The notes under the pieces: model-generated
What the model saw: only the letters and a program-made list of their open reading frames with translations
What the model was told of the DNA's origin: nothing
The model's database searches: none
In this document: piece after piece, positions 1 to 6,221 of the stretch
How the letters are laid out: each line of letters begins with the position of its first letter
Position numbering within the stretch: position 1 is the first letter of the stretch
Program-made: the position numbers and the translations under genes
Assembly: GCA_016793585.1 (NCBI GenBank)
Contig: JAEUJR010000970.1
Location: 1-6,705 of the forward strand
Direction of reading: 5' to 3'
Length of the DNA: 6,705 nt
Source of the DNA: Archangium sp.
Lineage (GTDB): Bacteria; Myxococcota; Myxococcia; Myxococcales; Myxococcaceae

Positions 1-1192
1 GCTGGTTGTCGGGCTTGAGGCCCCTGCGCTCGTCGCCCGTCGTCGTGTTGATCGACACCCCGCGCACGGGGCCGAAGTTCGCGAAGCGGCCGTTCGCGTA
101 CTCCATCGCCGCCGACTGGAAGATCGCCTGGCTCACCGAGCGGCCATCACGCGCGCGCTCGTCACCGTCACCGGGGCCGAGGCGAAGATCGCCGCCGCCC
201 ATCATCTTCACCGAGCCCTTCGCGCCCGTGACGCCCGCCATCAATCGGGCGTACTCGGCGGGCTGATCAGCGACGAGCTCGAACTGCATCGAGGCGACGG
301 TGCAGGTGGTGGCGGTGCCCTGCTCGACGCGGTTCGGGTTCATCACGTCGGCGAGCACGCTCGACAGCAGCTCTTCGCTCGTCGTCTGGCCCGTGAGGGT
401 GGCGTTGAGCGGCTGCGTCGCGATCGCTGCGAGGTTCGAGAGGAGGGTGCCGCCAGCGCTGTCTTTGTCAGAGAGGGCCTCGGGCACGTTCTCGATGAGC
501 GCGCCCATCACCGTCAGCCCCTTCGCGTCGAGGCGAGAGAGCACGGTGGCGAGCTGCCCCTTCTGCTCGGCGCTCATCGCGGCGAACGTCTTCGAGCCCG
601 TGACGCCAGCGACGACCGCGCCCGCGACACCGCCCGCGTCCGAAGCGAGCGTCTGCAGGAGCGAGGTCTTCGCGTCTGTCGCGACGGTCTTCGTGTTCGA
701 GAAGAACTCCTGCAGGTGCGCCGCGATCTCGGGCTTCGTCTGCGCCTGCTTCGTCAGCGTCGCGGCCTGCCGCGCCGTCGTGTTTTCGGCGAGCGAGGCA
801 GCCAGCTTCTTCGCGTCGACGGGCTTCGCCGTGGAAGGTTCGCGCAGATACGAAGGCGTCTCGAGCCGGTTCCAGATGGCGTCACGCAGCGCGAGACGAT
901 CAGGATCAGTCTCGGCGCCGACGACGCCTTCGTTCGCGATGTCGTAGATGCCCTTCTGCTTCAGCGCCGCGCCTCCGCCCAGGGAGTCGTCATCGGTTCC
1001 CGTGCGCTTGACGCCGTCGAAGCTGCTGCCCGGCTTCACCACGTTCGCGCGAATCGCGACGTTGCGAAGCACGTTCGGGTCGATGCCCGTCACTGCGGCC
1101 TTCGGCTGCTCCACCGGTGCGGGCGTGGTGGTCGGCGTCGTGTTCACAGCCGCAGGGAAGCGAATGGGGCCGCCAGTGATTCGGTAGGGCAT
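1..1192 (-). CDS. Uncharacterised protein with papain-like Gln/Cys motif (partial, C-terminus beyond left edge)
   Basis: I read this frame directly on the minus strand. It is open from an ATG at 1192-1190 to the window edge (397 codons plus one base), so the C-terminus is missing. No Sec signal peptide is visible. Residues 1-35 are Pro/Thr-rich and probably disordered. About 100-285 is Ala/Lys/Thr-rich and probably helical. At 287-305 lies NRVEQGTATTCTVASMQFE, where Gln291 precedes Cys297 by six residues, the Q19/C25 spacing of papain-fold cysteine peptidases (papain QGSCGSCWAFS). It is followed by AEYARLMAGVTG (312-323) and a Gly/Asp-rich segment (332-350). No His follows Cys297 before the edge, so any catalytic His/Asn lies outside the window. 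I associate this kind of protein with myxobacterial genomes but know no function for it. A cysteine peptidase, transglutaminase-like or effector role is inference. An in-frame GTG at 1198-1196 is an alternative start. There is no clear Shine-Dalgarno. The reading frame is firm; the function is not. Confidence 0.8.
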   Translation of the reverse strand, partial: MPYRITGGPIRFPAAVNTTPTTTPAPVEQPKAAVTGIDPNVLRNVAIRANVVKPGSSFDGVKRTGTDDDSLGGGAALKQKGIYDIANEGVVGAETDPDRLALRDAIWNRLETPSYLREPSTAKPVDAKKLAASLAENTTARQAATLTKQAQTKPEIAAHLQEFFSNTKTVATDAKTSLLQTLASDAGGVAGAVVAGVTGSKTFAAMSAEQKGQLATVLSRLDAKGLTVMGALIENVPEALSDKDSAGGTLLSNLAAIATQPLNATLTGQTTSEELLSSVLADVMNPNRVEQGTATTCTVASMQFELVADQPAEYARLMAGVTGAKGSVKMMGGGDLRLGPGDGDERARDGRSVSQAIFQSAAMEYANGRFANFGPVRGVSINTTTGDERRGLKPDNQ

Positions 1193-1230
1193 GCGCACAT
1201 TGTCGCAGGTTTCGAAGTGCTTGTTGCGTC
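1193..1230. promoter_or_regulatory. Short divergent intergenic region (38 bp) holding or overlapping two start regions
   Basis: This is the only non-coding stretch in the window, lying between the minus-strand ATG at 1192 and the plus-strand GTG at 1231. Divergent genes imply that both promoters lie here or inside the opposite coding regions. I find no convincing -35/-10 pair and no strong Shine-Dalgarno on either strand. The best -10-like match on the minus strand is GACAAT at about 1199-1204, too close to the ATG to leave a normal leader. The region is called by position, not by motif. If the kinase really starts at the in-frame TTG at 1279, the gap grows to 86 bp, which would leave more room for promoters. 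Confidence 0.35.
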
Positions 1231-4200
1231 GTGAAAACAGCCGGAATCAGGGCGGTTTCCGATAGCCTCCGTCGTGATTTGGAGACCTTCGGTCACTTCG
1301 CGTTGCTCAAGCGCCTTGGAGCGGGCGGCATGGGCGAGGTGTTTCTCGCGAAGCAGCAGGGCGGCGATCTCGTCACCGTGAAGCGAATTCTGCCGCACCT
1401 CACCGAGAACCCTCGGTTCCTGCGGCTGTTCCTCGACGAGACGCGCATCGCGTCGCGGCTCATTCACCCGAACATCGCGCGCATTCACGAGTTCGGTGAG
1501 TCGGAGGGCGTGTGGTTCGTCGCGATGGAGTACGTGCCAGGCAAGGACTGGCGCGAGCTGCTCCGCCGTGCGCGTGAGATCGAGCACCCGATTCCAGCGC
1601 CGGTCGTGACACGCGTCGCGGTGCAGATCGCTGCAGCGCTCGACCACGCCCACGCCGCCACCGACGCGCAGGGGCGCAGCCTCAAGATCGTTCATCGCGA
1701 CGTCTCTCCGCACAACATTCTCGTGACGCCTGACGGCACCGTGAAGCTGATCGACTTCGGCGTCGCGAAGGCGGCGAACAAGTCGATGCACACGGCGACG
1801 GGCATCTTGAAGGGCAAGTTCCCGTACATGGCGCCAGAGCAGGCCAGCGCGAAACACGTCGACGGTCGCACCGACGTTTTCGCCCTCGGCATCGTGATGT
1901 GGGAATCGCTCACGGGCAGTTACCTGTTCCGCGGCAAGACCGACGCGATGACGGTGAAGGCCGTTCGCGCGTGCGAAGTGCCGTTGGTCACCGAGCGGCG
2001 CCCCGACTGCCCGCCGGCCCTCGAGCGCATCGTGATGAAGGCGCTGCGCAAGGACCCGAAAGATCGCTACCAGTCAGCGCGGGAGCTGCACGACGCGCTC
2101 GCTCACGTGAACGCCGATCTGCAGCCGTTCGACTTCAATCGGTGGTTCCGCGAGTACGACGACATTCCCGGGCTCGACGACTCTGGCTTGTTCGAACTCG
2201 ACGTCGAGATCTCAGCCAGCAAGTCGAAGCCTGCGGAGCCAGGTGAAGAGAAAACGGTCGTCGAAGATGACGAGTCGATCGAGTCCGCGCATGTCTCTCA
2301 GAGCCCGCTGACTCGAGCTGATCGCGCGCGTCCGAGAATCTCGAGCGATCGCATCGAAGAGACGAAGCGGTTACTGGGAGAGATCTCGCAGCGGCCGACC
2401 AACATCGCGCCACAGACGACCAGCTTCGTCGGGCGTGTCGCCGAGCTCGCCGACCTGCATCAGCTCTTCCGTCAGGGCACCCGGCTGGTGACGCTGCTCG
2501 GGCCCGGCGGTACGGGCAAGACGCGGCTCTCGTTGCAGTTCGGCACGCAGCTGGTGACGCACTTCCAGAGCGCCGACGAGCGGGGCAAAGCGCGCGGTGG
2601 CGTGTGGTTCGTCGAGCTGAGCGAGGCGCGAGACGTCGACGGCATCTGCGCCGCGATGTCTCGAGGCCTGAACGTTCCCCTCGCGGCGGGAGACTCGGTC
2701 GCGCAGCTTGGCCACGCCGTCGCTTCGAAGGGCGAGACGCTGATCGTGCTCGACAACTTCGAGCAGGTCGTCGAGCACGCGAAGGAGACGGTGGAGAAGT
2801 GGATGCGCGCGGCGCCGAACGCGCGGTTCGTGGTGTCGTCGCGCGAGCTGCTGCGTGTGCCTCACGAGAGCGTGTACGAGGTGCCGCCGCTGCGCACGCC
2901 GAAGCCGAACGAGAGCGTGCGCGCTGCCGAAGCGGTGGAGCTGTTCATCGAGCGCTCCCGCGCCGTTCGCCCGAACTGGGAGCCGACACCCGCCGAAGAA
3001 GACGCCATCGCCGAGATCGTTCGCCAGCTCGACGGCATGCCGCTCGCCATCGAGCTCGCGGCCGCGCGCATGTCGCTGCTGAACCCGACCCAGCTCGTGC
3101 AGCGGCTGCCTCGGCGCTTCGAGCTGCTCGTCGGGAAGAAGGGCGTCACCGATCGCCAGGCCACGCTGCGCGGTGCGATCGACTGGTCGTGGTCGATGCT
3201 GGGCGCGGCGGAGCAGTCGATGCTCGCGCAGCTCTCGGTCTTCTCGGGCGGCTTCACGACCGATGCGGCCGAGGCCGTCGTCTCGCTCGCGCACGTCGAC
3301 CCTTCGGCCTCGACGCTCAACGTGCTGATGACCTTGCGCTCGAAGTCGCTCGTGCGCGCCTACTTTCCGCTCGGTGACGAGGCGCAGACCCGCTTCGGTC
3401 TCTACGAGAGCATTCGCGAGTACTCGCGCGAGAAGCTGACCTCGATGGCGTTGGAGCGCGATGCGGCCGACCGGCACACGCGCTTCTATCTGTCGCTCGG
3501 GGCGAAGCTGGCGATGGGCGCAGAGTCGAGCGCCACCCAGCTCACGACGCTCGATCTCGAACGGGAGAACCTGCTCGTCGTCTATCAACGCGGGCTCGTG
3601 GAGGCGGCGCCGTCGTCGACGTCGCTCCATGCGGTGCTCGCGCTCGACCCCCTGCTGTCTCTGCGCGGCCCCTTCAAGCCTCACCTGCCCATGCTCGACG
3701 CCTCACTCGAGAAGTGTGGCGACGATGCGGCCCGACGCTCCGAGGGGCTCGAAGCACGCGCGAAGGCCCGGCTCGCGAGAGGAAAACCGTCGGACGCGTT
3801 GCTCGATTTCGAAGAGGCGTGGCGGCTGTCTCGCGACCTCGGCGACGTCGGCCAAGAAGGACGCATCGAGTCGTTCCTCGGCGTGATCTACCGCCTGCTG
3901 GGACAACGGGCCGAGAGCCGGCGTCACTTCGCGAAGGCCCTGACACTCCTTCGCAAGGCGGGCGATCGCCGCATGCAGGGCCGCTGTCTGTCGACGCAGG
4001 GCACGCTGTTGAACGAGCTGGGCCTCGAGAACGAGGCGCTCGAGTCGTACGAGAAGGCCATCGAGATTCATCGCGAGGTCGGTGACCGCCGCTACGAGGG
4101 CATCTCGCTCGCGAACATGGGCGTCACCCAGCAGGCGATGGGCCTCTTGAAGCAGGCGCGCGCGAACTACAGTCAGGCGCTCGCGATTCACCGCGAGCTG

Positions 4201-4818
4201 GGCAACCGCCGCTCCGAGGGCATCTCGCACATCAACCTTGGCGATCTGTTCCGCGATCAGGGCCAGCCGGGCCCAGCGCTCGTCGAATACGAAATGGCGC
4301 GCAAGATCCTCGGCGAGGTGGGCGCGCGTCGGCACGAGGGCATCGTGCTCGTCTCGCTCGGCGCCATGCATCAAGAGCTCATCGAACTTCCGCTCGCGGC
4401 AGCGCACTACACGAACGCGCTCGAGATCTTCGAGGAGGTCGGAGAGGCGCGCTACCTCGGGCTGGCGAAGGCCGGGCTCGCTGCGGTGGAGGCGCTGCGC
4501 GGGCGATTGGGGCAGGCCGAAGAGATGATCGCCGAGGCCACCCACGTGCTCACCGAAGTGAACGACATCGGGTTGCTCGACGCGGTCGACGTCTACCGCG
4601 GCCTCGTCGAGTGGGGCCACATCATGCACACGCGCTCTCCGGCGCAGGCGCGAACGCTCGAGGTGCGGGCGAAGAAGCGCATCGAGCACGCCGAGCGGGC
4701 AGGGGTGCCCGATGATCGTCACCCTGCGGGCGCACCGAGCCCCGCCGATCGCAGTGAGCACGTTCGCGCGGCGCTTCGCACGCTGAAGGCCACGATGGCC
4801 AGGTTCCCTGCGGCGTGA
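1231..4818 (+). CDS. Ser/Thr protein kinase fused to STAND-type NTPase and TPR array
   Basis: A complete 1195-residue protein, probably cytoplasmic since no membrane segment is seen. Kinase domain, about 22-293: glycine loop GAGGMGEV (30-37), Lys51 in VTVKRI, helix-C Glu70, catalytic loop HRDVSPHN (155-162), DFG (175-177), candidate activation-loop threonines 188 and 190, and APE (201-203). All core catalytic residues are present, but Ser replaces the usual Lys of HRDxKxxN. A charged linker covers about 295-395. The COG3903/AfsR/MalT-like NTPase begins at TTSFVGR: Walker A GPGGTGKT (424-431), Walker B LIVLDN (504-509), SSREL sensor region (536-540), GMPLAIELAAAR (602-613) and a winged-helix-like region to about 740. 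TPR repeats occupy about 840-1110 with a 40-residue period. There is no C-terminal HTH, unlike MalT. M. tuberculosis PknK has comparable architecture. The start is a GTG; an in-frame TTG at 1279 (residue 17) would also keep the kinase intact. The stop overlaps the glycosyltransferase start. Ligand and substrates are unknown. Confidence 0.95.
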   Translation: MKTAGIRAVSDSLRRDLETFGHFALLKRLGAGGMGEVFLAKQQGGDLVTVKRILPHLTENPRFLRLFLDETRIASRLIHPNIARIHEFGESEGVWFVAMEYVPGKDWRELLRRAREIEHPIPAPVVTRVAVQIAAALDHAHAATDAQGRSLKIVHRDVSPHNILVTPDGTVKLIDFGVAKAANKSMHTATGILKGKFPYMAPEQASAKHVDGRTDVFALGIVMWESLTGSYLFRGKTDAMTVKAVRACEVPLVTERRPDCPPALERIVMKALRKDPKDRYQSARELHDALAHVNADLQPFDFNRWFREYDDIPGLDDSGLFELDVEISASKSKPAEPGEEKTVVEDDESIESAHVSQSPLTRADRARPRISSDRIEETKRLLGEISQRPTNIAPQTTSFVGRVAELADLHQLFRQGTRLVTLLGPGGTGKTRLSLQFGTQLVTHFQSADERGKARGGVWFVELSEARDVDGICAAMSRGLNVPLAAGDSVAQLGHAVASKGETLIVLDNFEQVVEHAKETVEKWMRAAPNARFVVSSRELLRVPHESVYEVPPLRTPKPNESVRAAEAVELFIERSRAVRPNWEPTPAEEDAIAEIVRQLDGMPLAIELAAARMSLLNPTQLVQRLPRRFELLVGKKGVTDRQATLRGAIDWSWSMLGAAEQSMLAQLSVFSGGFTTDAAEAVVSLAHVDPSASTLNVLMTLRSKSLVRAYFPLGDEAQTRFGLYESIREYSREKLTSMALERDAADRHTRFYLSLGAKLAMGAESSATQLTTLDLERENLLVVYQRGLVEAAPSSTSLHAVLALDPLLSLRGPFKPHLPMLDASLEKCGDDAARRSEGLEARAKARLARGKPSDALLDFEEAWRLSRDLGDVGQEGRIESFLGVIYRLLGQRAESRRHFAKALTLLRKAGDRRMQGRCLSTQGTLLNELGLENEALESYEKAIEIHREVGDRRYEGISLANMGVTQQAMGLLKQARANYSQALAIHRELGNRRSEGISHINLGDLFRDQGQPGPALVEYEMARKILGEVGARRHEGIVLVSLGAMHQELIELPLAAAHYTNALEIFEEVGEARYLGLAKAGLAAVEALRGRLGQAEEMIAEATHVLTEVNDIGLLDAVDVYRGLVEWGHIMHTRSPAQARTLEVRAKKRIEHAERAGVPDDRHPAGAPSPADRSEHVRAALRTLKATMARFPAA
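3841..4560 (+). repeat. In-frame TPR tandem array with 120-bp (40-residue) period
   Basis: Inside the kinase fusion gene, a G-x-x-R-x-x-G signature recurs at residues 871 (GDVGQEGR), 911 (GDRRMQGR), 951 (GDRRYEGI), 991 (GNRRSEGI), 1031 (GARRHEGI) and 1071 (GEARYLGL). The spacing is exactly 40 residues, so repeats begin at bases 3841, 3961, 4081, 4201, 4321 and 4441. Between signatures each unit has TPR-type residues such as LG-ending helices and AL-x-x-Y/H-x-x-AL. A 40-residue unit, rather than the usual 34, is typical of the LGN/GPSM and kinesin-light-chain-like TPR class. The units starting at 4081 and 4201 are the most alike in DNA. This is a coding repeat for protein or peptide binding, not a mobile or regulatory repeat. 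Confidence 0.9.
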
Positions 4819-6221
4819 CCATGGGCTGGCGAAAGACACTGCTCGCCTTGGGAATCGTCGCGCTGCCGCGGCTGCTGGTGTTTCCCTTCGCAGAGAACGT
4901 GGCGGGCGATGCGGTGGTGCGCAGCTGGCTGGCGCACGCGTGGTTGCAGCACCCTCACCTGATCGGTTCATCGCTCCAGGGCTGTGCGCAGTTCGGGCCG
5001 CTGCACTTTCCGTTGATCGCGTTGATGGAGTGGCTGACCAGCAGTGAGCATCTCGCAGGTCGCCTCGTGAGTCTGTTCGCCGGGGTGCTCTCGGCATTGC
5101 CGATCTTCGCGTTGGCGCGTCGGCTGTTCTCGGAGCGGGCCGCGTGGCTCAGCGTCGTCGTGCTCGCGTTGTGGCCGCTCCACATTCAGGCCTCGACGAC
5201 CGCGGCGAGCGAGGCGGTCAGTGGTGTCTTCGTGCTCGTCGGCGTGGCGGCCATCGCGCGTGCGCTCGAGACGCGAGAGCGAGAACTGCTGCTGGCGTCA
5301 GCGTTCGCGTTCACCCTCGGTGCGGCGGTTCGTTACGACGTCTGGCTGTGGATTCCGCTGATGGCGGTGCTGCTGTGGCGGCAGCTCGGTTTTCGTCGCG
5401 CGTTCCTGTTCGGCGCAGTCGCCGCCTCGTTCCCCGTTGCCTGGCTTCTCGGTCACCTCGTCGACACGGGAGATCTGCTGTACCCCGTGCACGTCATCGA
5501 CGACTACCACCGCACGTGGTTCGTCTCGGAGTCCGCCATCTGGGGGCCGACGCGCTACCGCTTCATCGTGCTCGGGTTCTGGCCGCTCACCGCGCTCGTG
5601 ACGTTCACGCCGGTCGCGGCTGTCCTCGGCGCGAGGGCCCTGACGCGCTCGAAGGTGCGTTGGCTCGTGTTGTTGATCGTGATCCCGACGCTGGTGTTGT
5701 CGCTGCGAGGCGCGCTGCTCGGGTCGTTCGTTCCGCTGTCGCGCTTCACGATGAAGGAACTCTCTCTGTTCGTCGTGTTCGTCGGCGCCGCGTTGTCCGA
5801 GCTGAAACGTCCCTGGCTTGCAGTTGTGACGGCGTCATTGATCGTCTGGGTTCCGCTCGTCGAAGTTGCAGCTCGCGCCGATTGGCGGTGGGCGAACTCG
5901 TTTCGAGCCATCAGCGGTTTGTCACTGAACGATCCGCACCTGCGTGAGGTCGTTCGGGTGTTGCGTTCCCGAGCCTCGCCTTCCGACGTCGTCGCTGTCG
6001 ATGTCGATCCACGCGGCTTCGACGACATTCAGCTCGCGTTCGAGAGCGGGCTTCCGTTCACGCAGGTCGGGCGAAAGCGCGCCGCGTCGTTCGAGACCGT
6101 CGTGGCTCCGGGGGCGCGTTGGCTGGTGCTCTTCGACGGTGGTGTGTTGACGACGTCGTTCGCCGCTCAGAACTGGCGCGAGGTCGTTCGCTCGGGGCCA
6201 GTGGTGTTGCTCGAGCGTTAG
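4815..6221 (+). CDS. GT-C type membrane glycosyltransferase (GT39/PMT_2-like)
   Basis: A 468-residue integral membrane protein with about 11 hydrophobic segments (roughly 8-24, 84-104, 110-123, 135-149, 157-171, 176-189, 195-213, 250-275, 282-297, 315-330 and 334-352), then a soluble tail from about 356. The first helix is followed by a long loop with GDAVVR; Asp32 sits where GT-C enzymes place their catalytic or metal-binding acid. The RLVSLFAGVLSALPIFALAR segment (83-102), SEAVSG (132-137) and VRYDVWLWIPL (172-182) resemble the PMT_2/ArnT/GT39 group, which transfers sugars from polyprenyl-phosphate donors on the periplasmic side. Donor and acceptor cannot be told. The GTG start at 4815 shares four bases with the upstream TGA; an ATG at 4821 is equally possible and still only 2 nt past that stop, so coupling to the kinase gene is likely either way. 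No clear Shine-Dalgarno is present. The TAG stop at 6219-6221 interlocks with the convergent mltG stop. The fold class is fairly secure and the substrate unknown. Confidence 0.85.
   Translation: MTMGWRKTLLALGIVALPRLLVFPFAENVAGDAVVRSWLAHAWLQHPHLIGSSLQGCAQFGPLHFPLIALMEWLTSSEHLAGRLVSLFAGVLSALPIFALARRLFSERAAWLSVVVLALWPLHIQASTTAASEAVSGVFVLVGVAAIARALETRERELLLASAFAFTLGAAVRYDVWLWIPLMAVLLWRQLGFRRAFLFGAVAASFPVAWLLGHLVDTGDLLYPVHVIDDYHRTWFVSESAIWGPTRYRFIVLGFWPLTALVTFTPVAAVLGARALTRSKVRWLVLLIVIPTLVLSLRGALLGSFVPLSRFTMKELSLFVVFVGAALSELKRPWLAVVTASLIVWVPLVEVAARADWRWANSFRAISGLSLNDPHLREVVRVLRSRASPSDVVAVDVDPRGFDDIQLAFESGLPFTQVGRKRAASFETVVAPGARWLVLFDGGVLTTSFAAQNWREVVRSGPVVLLER

Noticed and set aside
6..947. Plus-strand open frames at 6-266 and 300-947 (up to 215 codons)
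   Set aside because: They lie opposite the continuous minus-strand frame, have low-complexity Ser/Arg/Ala composition with no recognisable motif, and are what high-GC codon bias produces on the reverse strand.
1211..1216. TTCGAA palindrome in the divergent gap as an operator
   Set aside because: It is six bases only, with no symmetric extension on either side, so it cannot be told from chance.
1144..1857. Minus-strand 237-codon frame antisense to the kinase domain
   Set aside because: It overlaps conserved kinase motifs on the plus strand and reads through the intergenic gap into a frame different from the real minus-strand gene.
2604..3377. Plus-strand 257-codon frame inside the NTPase region
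   Set aside because: Its composition is almost entirely Arg/Ala/Gly and it overlaps well-matched NTPase motifs in another frame.
2371..5097. Long antisense open frames at 2371-3684 and 3703-5097 on the minus strand (437 and 464 codons)
   Set aside because: They are antisense to clearly recognised kinase, NTPase, TPR and glycosyltransferase sequence and are very rich in Arg/Leu/His. Their length is explained by GC-rich third positions in the real genes.
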